Below, in pieces: positions 1-7,674 of a DNA stretch of 64,000 nt. Positions within the stretch are counted from its first letter, which is position 1. Each line of letters begins with the position of its first letter. Source of the DNA: Ruminococcus sp. (lineage in GTDB: Bacteria > Bacillota > Clostridia > Oscillospirales > Ruminococcaceae); assembly GCA_017460665.1 (NCBI GenBank), contig JAFUAO010000010.1:124001-188000 (forward strand), read 5' to 3'. The position numbers and the translations under genes are program-made. The notes under the pieces were generated by a model. The model ran no database searches and was not told where the DNA came from. It saw only the letters and a program-made list of their open reading frames with translations.

Positions 1-15
1 TAAGATGATATAACA

Positions 16-41
16 AACGCTCAGGAGAGATCCTGAGCGTT
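16..41. terminator. Inverted repeat / putative terminator
   Basis: An 11-bp perfect stem (16-26 with 31-41) with a GAGA loop. It lies just past the end of the zeta toxin remnant on the minus strand. The same CGCTCAGG core occurs in the hairpin at 1187-1212. There is no strong T-run, so terminator function is inferred from position. Confidence 0.5.
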
Positions 42-80
42 GTACTTATATATTAGCTTATTAATTCGATTATTCTGTTT

Positions 81-550
81 TCAGTCCATTATGTCGCAGA
101 GTTCAATAAGCTGCTTGATATTTGCTAAAGACTTGTAGTACCTTGAGATCACCTTATCTTTATCGACGTTGTGACCGCCTGAAGCCACCCTTGTTTCAAC
201 TCGGGAGACATTTATCAGCGGATCATTTGTCAATACGAATATACACTTTATAAAATAGCCTTTTTCTTTAGCTTTTCTGAGAATATCAAGTTTGTAGTGC
301 GAAGACAGGACGTCTCAAAAGTGAAGTCTTCCTTCGATCCAATTGCTTCGTATCTTTTCTTATCAGCAAAGGCAGCCGCTTCTTCATTACTCATGCCGGT
401 TGCTGCAACTATATCATCAGCGTTAGTGTATGTTCCAACTGTATCAAAATATTTCGTGATAGTACTCTTTCCTGAGCCGTTTGGACCAGCGAAAACCAGT
501 ATCATAGGTTTTTTATTCAACATATCTTCTATTGCCTTCCGCGTCCTCAA
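81..550 (-). pseudogene. Zeta-toxin-like P-loop kinase, frameshifted
   Basis: Reads as a zeta-toxin family ATPase/kinase. The N-terminal part has a Walker A motif (GPNGSGKST, about residues 22-30) and the region before the break ends in the family's FTFET segment. The frame is lost near 310-312; restoring one base gives a continuous family sequence (TVLSSHYK, then VLTNDPLINVSRV and GGHNVDKDKVISRYY) down to a stop at 81-83. UDP-N-acetylglucosamine phosphorylation is the known activity of some zeta toxins, but this copy should be inactive as read. It overlaps the upstream small gene (513-743) by 38 bases, a normal antitoxin-toxin arrangement. A sequencing indel is the alternative to a real mutation. 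Confidence 0.8.
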
Positions 551-743
551 TATATGCTCTCTTGGCTTTTAAGTCATAGCGAGCGATCGGTTTCTTACAT
601 ACTTTGGCTTTTGCAAGAGCAGCTTTTACAGCTTCTTTAGCTCTGAAGTCTATGTCCTTATCTTCCTGAGAAAGAGCGTTTTGTTTTTCGGTATTATCAA
701 TTACCTTTACAGACCTACCGTTGACAATGATTATCTTAGACAT
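513..743 (-). CDS. Small protein upstream of the zeta toxin, likely antitoxin partner
   Basis: A 76-residue acidic and basic, Lys/Ala-rich protein starting MSKIIIVNG, directly upstream of and overlapping the zeta-like toxin frame. A GGAGG-type site lies ahead of the start. Such small proteins are common just upstream of zeta toxins in Firmicutes. I recognise no domain, so the antitoxin role rests only on size and gene order. It is intact although its toxin partner is frameshifted. Confidence 0.6.
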   Translation of the reverse strand: MSKIIIVNGRSVKVIDNTEKQNALSQEDKDIDFRAKEAVKAALAKAKVCKKPIARYDLKAKRAYIEDAEGNRRYVE

Positions 744-870
744 AGAATCTCCTCCTTTGTGCAGTGATGTTTTTTAATATTATATCACAGATTAGCTATT
801 AAATCAATAGTTTCCTGAGCAATTTCTGATGCTTATTGTGCACTTGTCAATGATCTTGGACACTAACCCT

Positions 871-1180
871 CAAAACAGTATTTGTTGAGTTGATGCTTGA
901 TATTATTTATTCAACATTGAATGATATGAAGAATGTTAGTCGCTCGACCGACCAAGTCAGCGACCAAGATACCGACCAAGATGATAACATCAGCAGGTTA
1001 ATCAGAGCCCTCGGTGACAAAGAGATGTCGGCAACTGATATTATGAGCAGGCTTGGACTCTCTCATCGTCCTACCTTTCGCAAAAACTACCTTGCTCCTG
1101 CATTAGAGAAGGGAATAATCGAGAGCACGATTCCTGACAAGCTTAACAGCAAAAACCAGAAATATCGCAAAGTCAAATAA
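871..1180 (+). pseudogene. C-terminal remnant of a Fic-family protein
   Basis: Only the C-terminal part of a Fic-type AMP-transferase protein remains. Visible are a FVELMLDII helix, a TDQVSDQDTDQ linker typical of these proteins, and a winged-helix module with GLSHRPTFRKNYL and a TIPDKLNS ending. The Fic catalytic HPFxxGNGR motif is absent. The frame is open before the first ATG at 890-893 (from about 871), so this is the tail of a deleted gene and not a complete small gene. Confidence 0.7.
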
Positions 1181-1186
1181 AAATGA

Positions 1187-1212
1187 ACCGCTCAGGTTTG
1201 ATCCTGAGCGGT
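1187..1212 (+). terminator. Hairpin after the Fic remnant
   Basis: A 10-bp stem (1187-1196 with 1203-1212) with a six-base loop lies 7 bases after the Fic remnant stop. It has no clear T-run. It shares its CGCTCAGG core with the hairpin at 16-41. Confidence 0.5.
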
Positions 1213-1269
1213 AATATTATATATGCTTTTTAAGTGATTCCTGTTTTCCCTATTTTCAATAATCTGCCA

Positions 1270-1298
1270 TTGACATTTTAGCTAAAATATGATATAAT
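1270..1298 (+). promoter_or_regulatory. Consensus promoter with operator-like repeat for the Phd/PIN pair
   Basis: TTGACA at 1270-1275, a 17-base spacer and TATAAT at 1293-1298. An imperfect inverted repeat (GCTAAAATAT and ATATTAGC) flanks the -10 box, where an antitoxin would bind. Phd-family antitoxins usually autorepress, so this is a plausible operator. Confidence 0.75.
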
Positions 1299-1330
1299 AA
1301 TATTAGCGAAAAATAATTGGAGGTGTTGTT

Positions 1331-1564
1331 ATGATCACTGTAACCGCTACTGATATACAGAACAACTTTGGTCACTACCTGCAAGCTGTCCAGCAAGGGG
1401 ATGAGATCATAATTCTCAAGAACGGAAAGGAAGTCGCAAGACTTGTTTCCCGTGAATCGAGCGTTTCTTTCCTTACTGATTCGCTTACAGGCGTTCTTAA
1501 AAATGACTATGATGATAAAGCTATTCGTGCAGAAAGGATAGAATCACATGAAAACCTTGGTTGA
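1331..1564 (+). CDS. Phd/YefM-type antitoxin
   Basis: A 77-residue Phd/YefM family antitoxin. The N-terminal DNA-binding fold is recognisable (TATDIQNNFGHYL, then EIIILKNGKEVARLV). The C-terminal tail, which in this family wraps the toxin, is short and charged. GGAGGTG sits 7 bases before the ATG. Its 3' end overlaps the PIN toxin start by 17 bases, so the two are translationally coupled. Autoregulation through the repeat at the promoter is inferred. Confidence 0.88.
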   Translation: MITVTATDIQNNFGHYLQAVQQGDEIIILKNGKEVARLVSRESSVSFLTDSLTGVLKNDYDDKAIRAERIESHENLG

Positions 1565-1955
1565 TACCAATGTCATTCTTGATGTGCTTTGCAATCGCTC
1601 TGAATTTATTGAAGCATCGTCGAAAGTTTGGAAATATTGTGAAGTTGGTCAAATCGAAGGATATATATCAGCGTTATCTGTACCGAACATTGTATATATT
1701 CTCCGCAAAGAGCTTACTCCCGAAAAGACAGCACAGCTCATTCAACAGATAACTATGATTTTCAAAGTCGTTGACCTCAAATCTGCTGATTTGAAAGCCG
1801 CTGCCGATATGTTTTCTTCAGATTATGAAGATGCATTGCAAATGTGTCAGGCAAGCAGGATCAATGCAGATTTTATTGTTACAAGGAATATTCGCGATTT
1901 TAAGGAAAGTAGGGTGCCTGCGCTCAAGCCTTCTGAATTGCTTGATAGAATATAA
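1548..1955 (+). CDS. PIN-domain ribonuclease toxin (VapC-like)
   Basis: A 135-residue PIN domain protein. The acidic residues expected for the metal site are visible: DTNVILD near the N-terminus, a central acidic helix with SDYEDALQ, and the C-terminal TRNIRDF motif. Proteins of this family cleave RNA, often tRNA, and are held inactive by the upstream antitoxin. The overlap with the Phd-like gene and the shared promoter make this a complete, intact toxin-antitoxin module. Confidence 0.88.
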   Translation: MKTLVDTNVILDVLCNRSEFIEASSKVWKYCEVGQIEGYISALSVPNIVYILRKELTPEKTAQLIQQITMIFKVVDLKSADLKAAADMFSSDYEDALQMCQASRINADFIVTRNIRDFKESRVPALKPSELLDRI

Positions 1956-1963
1956 TTATTTAG

Positions 1964-2464
1964 TTATAAGTGTAATATCTTTCTAAGCAGTTCCTGATGC
2001 TTATCGACCTTCTTCACGATGTTATATCCATCATCGCAGTAGAAGTCGATGAGCCATTCACGGCAGGTTATGATACCCGTCTGAACTGTCACCGAGCGGA
2101 GACTGCCTTTCACTATCCATCGGTCTACGGCATTGGGAGCGTAGCCTGTTATTCCTGCGACGTCAGCGATAGTCAGCACATCAGGCACATCGAACCACTC
2201 GTCGAGAAGCTGTTCGCGGCAGCACTCTGGAGGTCGCTGCGGCTGAACTCTTTCCGCTGAGTTCTCAGATTCCATTATATATTCCATAACGTCATCAAGC
2301 TTCACAGCGTAGCGGTGAGTACTTTGGCAGTTATCAGTGCAGGGAATAGCTCCGCTTTGGAAGAGCCATGCACACTTCCGCTTGCTGATATGGAGTATCT
2401 TACGCAACTGTTCTCCTGATATTATTTCGGGAAACTCATCTCGCAGGTAGCTGTGATCACTCAT
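1964..2464 (-). CDS. Two-part helix-turn-helix protein of an integrated element
   Basis: A 166-residue protein with two excisionase/MerR-like HTH halves: residues about 15-60 (ISGEQLRKILHISKRK) and about 95-140 (LTIADVAGITGYAPNAVDRW). It overlaps the upstream HTH gene by 8 bases, so they form one unit. Such proteins in integrated elements regulate excision or element genes; the exact role is unknown. Confidence 0.65.
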   Translation of the reverse strand: MSDHSYLRDEFPEIISGEQLRKILHISKRKCAWLFQSGAIPCTDNCQSTHRYAVKLDDVMEYIMESENSAERVQPQRPPECCREQLLDEWFDVPDVLTIADVAGITGYAPNAVDRWIVKGSLRSVTVQTGIITCREWLIDFYCDDGYNIVKKVDKHQELLRKILHL

Positions 2465-2678
2465 CCTTGCCGCCTCGCTTTATCGAACGTGCAGGCTCAT
2501 CATCGCAGTGCTCAAGCAGGTAGTCGATGAGGTCGTCCTTGCTGATTATGTATCCGCCCTGATAGACGAAGGAGCGGAGCTCGCCACTGTGTATGAGTTC
2601 ATAGACCCTGTTCTTTCCGAGCGGAGACCACCTGGAGGCTTTTATCGGTGATAATATCTCGGGACATCTTCTGAGCAT
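2457..2678 (-). CDS. Excisionase-like HTH protein, 5' end possibly frameshifted
   Basis: A 73-residue Xis-type HTH (GKNRVYELIHSGELRSFV, then a beta hairpin). The annotated start lacks a good ribosome site. Upstream, an ATG at 2713-2715 opens another frame (MNKEEK) that enters this one if a single A is removed from a six-A run near 2697-2702. The longer reading would be more natural (KRKELERML joined to RRCPEIL). Either the run is a real slippage or mutation site, or translation starts internally. Confidence 0.6.
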   Translation of the reverse strand: MLRRCPEILSPIKASRWSPLGKNRVYELIHSGELRSFVYQGGYIISKDDLIDYLLEHCDDEPARSIKRGGKDE

Positions 2679-2879
2679 ACGCTCTAATTCCTTGCGTTTT
2701 TTCTTCCTTGTTCATGGTCACTTTTGCCTTTCATTTTTCGCTTTAACCGGCTGAAATTTCTCGCAGTTTTCTCGCAAATTTCCAAATTCTCGCAGAAAAG
2801 TGTTCAAAATCAGGGAAAAACGGCGTTTTTTTAAGACGATAAGTGACCAATTGGGAAGGTTTATAATTTGCTAGAGATC

Positions 2880-2926
2880 ATGATGCCCCTTGAGGGACGT
2901 GGGTTCGAATCCCACCCACTGCGCCA
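2880..2926 (+). other. 3' fragment of a class II tRNA (probably Leu): integration site
   Basis: Only the 3' part of a tRNA is present: variable arm (CCC/GGG around 887-896), T stem and loop (899-915 with loop TTCGAAT), acceptor 3' strand 916-922, discriminator G and encoded CCA at 924-926. No matching 5' half (expected GCAGTGG) precedes it. The orientation means the intact tRNA and its inserted element lie to the left, and the original chromosome continues to the right. Confidence 0.75.
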
Positions 2927-2952
2927 GATCCAAATTCGGCGTTTGCCGTGTA

Positions 2953-2982
2953 GTTCCGCCTTTTTGTGAGGCGGAACTTTTT
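2953..2982 (+). terminator. Rho-independent terminator after the tRNA fragment
   Basis: An 8-bp stem (2953-2960 with 2970-2977) followed by five T. It sits 27 bases after the tRNA CCA end and is probably the terminator of the original tRNA gene, left behind when the element separated the two. Confidence 0.8.
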
Positions 2983-3101
2983 ATAAGGAGGTGTTTTGTG
3001 TCCAATTATGTTTGGAGTAGAATAATTTGCAGTGGCAATGCACTTAATGAGATAGTGATAGCCGACCCGACCGAGCTTAGGTCTGGTATTTCCTAAAAAC
3101 G

Positions 3102-3203
3102 ATGGAAGAAAACTGGATCAATTGGGAGAGTAATGATAATTTTGCAAGATACCTTGACGTTGCCGCACATAATGTTGATCATCCATTTAAAAATCGACCT
3201 TAA
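3102..3203 (+). CDS. Short open frame, probable gene fragment
   Basis: A 33-codon frame (MEENWINW to KNRP) in the otherwise geneless stretch 2983-3205. I see no convincing ribosome site and do not recognise the sequence. It may be the tail of a lost gene. Confidence 0.2.
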   Translation: MEENWINWESNDNFARYLDVAAHNVDHPFKNRP

Positions 3204-3205
3204 TT

Positions 3206-3436
3206 TTATATATGAGCCTCTGAACATAGCTGTTTAGAGGCTTTTGTTCTCTCGTTTCGGCAGAAGTCAACAAGAGCAGGCTTGGGAATTATGAATTTCT
3301 TTCCAAACCTTATCGCTCCGAGACTTCCATTTTTCACGAGCTCGTAAGCCTGATCCTTTCCAATGCGGAGCAGCTTCGCTGCCTCGGGGACAGTAAGCAC
3401 GTCCGGTTCGTTTCTGAACATTTCTGTATATCTCAT
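3206..3436 (-). CDS. Excisionase-family HTH protein
   Basis: A 76-residue single-domain excisionase (MerR-like HTH plus wing): VLTVPEAAKLLRIGKDQAYE, then GAIRFGKKFIIPKPALV. GGGAGG precedes the ATG by 5 bases. It resembles the excisionase at 52438-52656 in order of motifs, pointing to remains of a related element here. No integrase is adjacent. Confidence 0.75.
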   Translation of the reverse strand: MRYTEMFRNEPDVLTVPEAAKLLRIGKDQAYELVKNGSLGAIRFGKKFIIPKPALVDFCRNERTKASKQLCSEAHI

Positions 3437-3578
3437 TCGTTCCTCCCATTATTCTTTCGCTTGTGTTTCTCGTGTGATCTGGATTGTTTATTTTAACATT
3501 CTCTTTTAAACAAAATAGCACTTATGGCGAACATCAATGTAGGTCATAAGTGTTTTTAGGGTATAAAAAACCGCCTTG

Positions 3579-3758
3579 TTATGGGCGGTTTAGTTTATCC
3601 ATTTTAAATTTAATATGAAGTATTTCTCCACATTCATTGCATTTAAATCTTCCAGCTTTTTCGGGTGTAGAACCATATGCAGGTACTAATACTCCCTTAT
3701 TGCAACATGTACACTTTACTTTTTCGCCTCTACGAAGTTTGTTAGTATCAATAGCCAT
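3579..3758 (-). CDS. Small zinc-ribbon protein (59 aa)
   Basis: A 59-residue protein starting MAIDTNKLRRGE with two Cys pairs, CTCC at about residues 17-20 and CNEC at about 43-46, spaced as in a rubredoxin/zinc-ribbon fold. AAGGAG lies 6 bases before the ATG. A hairpin (CCGCC with GGCGG, 3571-3587) overlaps the stop codon and probably terminates transcription. Such single-ribbon proteins are often encoded on mobile elements. No function can be named. Confidence 0.65.
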   Translation of the reverse strand: MAIDTNKLRRGEKVKCTCCNKGVLVPAYGSTPEKAGRFKCNECGEILHIKFKMDKLNRP

Positions 3759-3825
3759 ATGCTTCTCCTTAGAAAGTGATTTCTTGCTTCAAGTATAGCA
3801 CATCAATAAAGTTTTGTCCAGCATT

Positions 3826-4030
3826 TTATTCTTCCTCGCTCCGCTGATACCTGACAGCGCTCTCGAAGTTTATGATTCCAATTATGCGCCGTACTTCATC
3901 AGTTACCATTTCACGGAGCTTGAATAGCGTCGTATCTTCTATGTCGTTTATCGCCGCAAGTATAGCGTCTGCGCAACGACTTCCACCGCAAGTTTGAATA
4001 TCGCACGTTACGACCGCTGCTCGATGTCAT
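3826..4030 (-). pseudogene. Remnant of the element protein found intact at 50552-50971
   Basis: The reverse strand encodes a frameshifted C-terminal half matching the protein at 50552-50971: FKLAVEVVAQ corresponds to FKLAVESAMQ, AINDIEDTT to AVNDIDDET, and DEVRRIIGIINFE to DEVRRINGVINFE. The frame changes near 3955. This shows that a second copy of that element once stood here. About 200 bases of noncoding sequence follow to 4240. Confidence 0.75.
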
Positions 4031-4379
4031 TATTCTATAAAGTTTGAATTTATGCGGAGCGTGAAAGCGTTCCGCATTTTTCATTTCCACATAACAATAT
4101 GTCGAACTGGATGATCTTACTGGAACGGAAAGTTTGAGCTCAATGCGAATAGACAAAAACGGCGTATCTATGCTATAATTTATCATAGGACATTGGCTCT
4201 AGATCCAGTTACCAGCAAGGTGATGCGAATGAGAAAGTCAAAGGCTGATACTGTCCAGGGCTGAGTGCTTGCTGAGGATCAGGCGAAGCATGACAATGCT
4301 GACAAGACATTCCGTTCCGTCGTCGAAAGTCATCTCCGATCTAAGCACGGGAACGTAATCGCACAGCCTGACTGCAAAG

Positions 4380-4690
4380 TATGAAGGAGATGACTGCTGG
4401 GATCTGATCACACATAAAGCAGAAGTTGAGGAAACGCTTTCTATCGTGACTTTTCTTACCCTTTCCGCAACCGGCTCTGAAATGAACGTCGGCCGTGTTA
4501 TCAGCAATGTGGATACAAATGAAAAGTATGGCTATTTTGCACCGCATAACGATCCGAGAGTTTCTTTCCTCGACCCGACAAACACGTTCACCGTATGTGC
4601 ATATCAGACCGCAAGCGGAAGTGCAGACATAATGTCACACATTTTCAATGTTGCCTATTTCAGCACACAGACCGAAATAGATATGCTGCT
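4380..4690 (+). pseudogene. Fragment of an iron-containing alcohol dehydrogenase
   Basis: An internal piece of a YqhD/BdhA-type Fe-dependent alcohol dehydrogenase. EGDDCWDLITHKAEV is followed, after a frame change near 4440, by TLSATGSEMN, ISNVDTNEK and a SFLDPTNTFTVCAYQT segment ending at the SADIMSH motif. Both ends of the protein, including most metal ligands, are missing. Its 3' end runs in frame into flavodoxin sequence, so a deletion fused two genes. Confidence 0.75.
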
Positions 4691-4913
4691 GAGAATGCAG
4701 GAGACAGTCGGCAGAGAGCTTTTTGAGATCGAAACAGTCAAAGAGTACATCATCCCGTTCAACACCAGCGAGGGCAGCGGTGCAGGCAGAAGCGGCGATA
4801 AGATCAAGGAGATCTGCAAGAGTGCAAAGGTCTAAAATGTCTATGCACTCCGAGGTCCACAGGTCGAAAGCAAGAAAGCGGAGATACAGTCATGGGAAAA
4901 GAAAATGTTATAA
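4691..4913 (+). pseudogene. 3' fragment of a flavodoxin, fused to the ADH fragment
   Basis: The same open frame continues as the C-terminal half of a flavodoxin (IIPFNTSEGSGAG, as in the intact protein at 10576-11091 with IIPFCTNEGSGMG). A further frameshift near 4833 separates the last 25 residues (LRGPQVESKKAE, then WEKKML) which stop at 4911-4913. The N-terminal FMN phosphate loop is lost. Confidence 0.7.
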
Positions 4914-4954
4914 AACAAAGTCAGATCTGAATAGCAAAACAAAGCGGCGGCTCA

Positions 4955-5453
4955 TCACTGGACCGCCGTTTTCTTCTTTTTGAACAGAATCTGCCGGACG
5001 TATCCCACATATGCAAACAACACCATGACTGTTAGATATTGCAGAGCCGTCAGTGCTGCCGAAGCCAATGTGTCGATGAAAACAAACAGGACTTTTCCGA
5101 ACGAATGATCCGGAAATTTGAGCGAAATAAACTCATATATCCCGACTGCACCGACCACACCGAAGATGATACGCAAGCTCCATATTACTGCCTTGTTGTT
5201 TAGCTTCGTTCTCGCTGCCATTTGCGAAATGTGCATACCGAGGTGACTACTCATCAGCACAAGTTCCCAATAGGCACACAGCATATGTATCGTCCGATCA
5301 GTCATTGTTCCGCCGAGATCCACAAAGTGAAAACGTGCTTTGAGATCACGATCCCGCTGTACATCAGCCCGATCATGCACAGGAACATAAGCATATTGAC
5401 TGCAATATTCACGCTTCTGCGGAGGTCATACTTGCCCTTGAACAGTGTTTTGA
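4955..5453 (-). pseudogene. DUF4405-like membrane protein, frameshifted and truncated
   Basis: A helical membrane protein resembling DUF4405 family proteins, with conserved histidines (ISKHVF, HMLCAYW, SSHLGMH) and a C-terminal membrane segment around residues 110-130 of the longer frame. The N-terminal part is in another frame: KYDLRRSVNIAVNML to SKHVF, with the break near 5325. Upstream it is fused to the end of a flavodoxin lipoprotein gene at about 5450, so its true start is missing. Confidence 0.65.
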
Positions 5454-5803
5454 GTCAGCCGAAATTTTGCAACGTCGCAGCAATCGTCATACCCCGCAGG
5501 ATAGGCGTTCACCGTTTCGATATGAAAGCTGTCCGCACCGACTTCATCGGCAATAAACTCCGCAAGTATCTGAGTGTTGCCGACCTCGACCGTTCCGACA
5601 GAATAATTTTCATCGGCTCTGGAGAAGTATGCCACAAGGATATTTGTGACGTCCGTGTCGGTCTGCTTTTCCTGCACGATGCTCTTGTCGCTGTCTGCAA
5701 CAGAGGGTGCTTCGGCAGGCTCATTTGAACCGCAGGCGGTCATGGTAAGAGCTATAAGCATCGCAGAAGCTATCATAGCTAATTTATGTTTCAAACTTCT
5801 CAC
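5426..5803 (-). pseudogene. Flavodoxin-type lipoprotein, C-terminally truncated
   Basis: A lipoprotein signal peptide with lipobox TMTAC (Cys 24), an acidic linker, then a flavodoxin N-terminus (NILVAYFSRADENYSVGTVEVGNTQ). It ends after about 105 native residues, where the frame runs into DUF4405 gene sequence (junction about 5450-5480). The flavin-binding 90s loop and C-terminus are missing. Start ATG at 5801-5803. Confidence 0.7.
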
Positions 5804-5806
5804 CCT

Positions 5807-6391
5807 TTATTCTTTCATCTGTTCCGGATCAAGTATTTTGATGATCTTTGCAGGGACACCGCCGACTACTGCATGATCGGGAACTTCCTTTGTGACAACT
5901 GCACCAGCCGCTACAACAGCATATTTGCCTATAGTCACAACCGGGCAGATCGTGCAGCCCATACCCAGCCACGCATTTTTCTTCACAAGCACCTTGCTGT
6001 AGGTGTAGGTGGTGTGGCGGTCGTACATATCGTGATCGATCGTGATCGATCCTTAGCCCCGGTGCAGCCATAACACCGTCCTCAAATTCGATCCCGCCCA
6101 ACGCAGAAAGAATAGCGGAGCGATCGATAAACACGCCTTTACCGAATTTTACACGGTTGCCGAAATCACAGTGAATGGCGTAAGTATCCTTACATCATCG
6201 AGCTTGCGTCCGAACAGTTCTTCAAGATAGCCAACATAAGACGGATCATCTGGAAGAACGGCATTTGCCTTTGCACACAGCGTTCTTGCTCTCATCATCT
6301 CATCCACCGCATCCTTGAAATACGGCTCAGTTACTTTTGTCGGACCGCCTTTATCCATAAGCTCATATACATGACCCTTCTCATATTCCAT
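5807..6391 (-). pseudogene. Maltose/galactoside O-acetyltransferase, two frameshifts
   Basis: Three consecutive pieces in different frames together form one left-handed beta-helix acetyltransferase. They are the N-terminal helical part (6391 to about 6160, ending LDDVRILTPF), a middle part (FIDRSAILSALGGIEFEDGV, about 6130-6060) and the C-terminal hexapeptide part (6028 to 5807, WLGMGCTICPVVTIGK and GAVVTKEVP). An intact relative is at 47941-48513. The active-site His region lies at the second break. Confidence 0.8.
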
Positions 6392-6408
6392 TTCATGTCC
6401 TTCTGTTC

Positions 6409-7281
6409 TCAGAACTGCTTTTTCAATATCTCAATAAATCCATTCGTGTGTTTTTTCGGATCGTCTGCCTTCATAAAAGCACAATACCGCCTGATAATGG
6501 GTTTTCCGTTTCGCAGGAGCTTTACAGCCTTTGTAGTAGTCTGCACCACATCACCGCTGCCCTCAATGGGCATATATCCCTTGCCCTGAATGACCTGCAT
6601 CAGCGCATCGTCAATGTATTCCGTAAAATATATCTCGCTCTGAAAGCCGAGATCGTTCAGATAAAAGTAGCGCTCCGTTTCCTGCTGATCTTCGGAGGAG
6701 AGCAGTATCAGCGGTGTGTTTTTAAGGTCGGAAATTTCCACCTCTTCAAGCTGTGCAATAGGCGAATTTTCCGATATTTCCGCATAATATTCCCTAATAT
6801 CCAGCACGATATTGATATACTCGTCCGAAAACGCACGGCGCTGATCGTTTAGAACAATGTCAATATCACCGTTTCGCAGAAGTGCATACAAGGTGTCATG
6901 ATTGCCGTGCGTGACCTCGACCGTTACATCGGGAAATTTTACCGTAAACTCGGAAACAGCGGAATTAAACTCCGTTCCGCTGTACCCTTTGAGTAGTCCC
7001 ACACGGAGAAGCTCGCCGTTTTTGCCCGATACCTTTTGCAGCTCACGGACTATGTTATCATAGTCCGCCACAAGCACAAGGCTTTTCTTATAGAAAAATT
7101 CGCCTGCGGGAGTGAGGGTAAAGCTCCGATTTTTGCGTTCAAGCAGAGCGACGCCAAGCTCATCTTCGAGAGCCTTGATCTGCTGAGAGATGGCCGACTG
7201 CGAGATGAAATGCTCCTCGGCAGCGGCTGTAAAGCTGCCGAGCCGTACTACCGACTGAAAATAGCGTATCTGTTTTAGCAT
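6409..7281 (-). CDS. LysR-family transcriptional regulator
   Basis: A 290-residue LysR regulator. The N-terminal winged HTH is typical (FTAAAEEHFISQSAISQQI, then ALEDELGVALLERKNR). A periplasmic-binding-like effector domain covers residues 90-290. It stands at the 3' side of the flavodoxin-SnoaL gene series in the same direction, 9 bases after the SnoaL gene. It probably controls this series through the palindrome at 11174-11190; effector unknown. Confidence 0.9.
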   Translation of the reverse strand: MLKQIRYFQSVVRLGSFTAAAEEHFISQSAISQQIKALEDELGVALLERKNRSFTLTPAGEFFYKKSLVLVADYDNIVRELQKVSGKNGELLRVGLLKGYSGTEFNSAVSEFTVKFPDVTVEVTHGNHDTLYALLRNGDIDIVLNDQRRAFSDEYINIVLDIREYYAEISENSPIAQLEEVEISDLKNTPLILLSSEDQQETERYFYLNDLGFQSEIYFTEYIDDALMQVIQGKGYMPIEGSGDVVQTTTKAVKLLRNGKPIIRRYCAFMKADDPKKHTNGFIEILKKQF

Positions 7282-7290
7282 CTCATCACC

Positions 7291-7659
7291 TCAAAAGGTC
7301 GAGGCACTCGCCATAGCAAAGCGCCATTCGCCTTTATTTTTCACAAGCTGGAACCGAAGCTGTGACCGCCATGTGTGCTTTCCGCCGCCGAATACCGCAG
7401 CATTGACACGGCTTTTGCCTGTGAGAACTGCTGTTTCGCCGTTTACTTCGACCTGCAAATCCTCATGAGCAGCGGAATAGTAGTTGAGCGTACTGTCCAT
7501 TACCGCATTGATGTATTCCTGCTTGCTCTGCCGCATACCCGTCATGTGGATAAGCACGAAGCTGTCATCGTGGACACGCTCAAGTTCGGCTCTGTCCTTG
7601 TTTATCATAGCGGTGTACATCTCTTTGTAGAGCTGCACGATCTGTTCCTTGTCTGTCAT
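7291..7659 (-). CDS. SnoaL/NTF2-like protein
   Basis: A 122-residue alpha+beta barrel protein of the NTF2-like/DUF4440 type: helix pair (YKEMYTAMINKDRAELERV), the FVLIHMTG strand and a C-terminal sheet ending GEWRFAMASAS. Members are small-molecule binding proteins or isomerases. The cluster context suggests a role in redox or detoxification of small carbonyls, which is inference. Confidence 0.75.
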   Translation of the reverse strand: MTDKEQIVQLYKEMYTAMINKDRAELERVHDDSFVLIHMTGMRQSKQEYINAVMDSTLNYYSAAHEDLQVEVNGETAVLTGKSRVNAAVFGGGKHTWRSQLRFQLVKNKGEWRFAMASASTF

Positions 7660-7674
7660 ACCCTCACACCCATA

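Noticed and set aside
890-1180. Stand-alone 96-residue HTH regulator
   Set aside because: The frame is open upstream and matches the C-terminal end of Fic-type proteins, so it is a remnant.
2864-2926. Complete tRNA at the 2.9-kb site
   Set aside because: No 5' acceptor strand, D arm or anticodon arm matching the 3' half can be found upstream.
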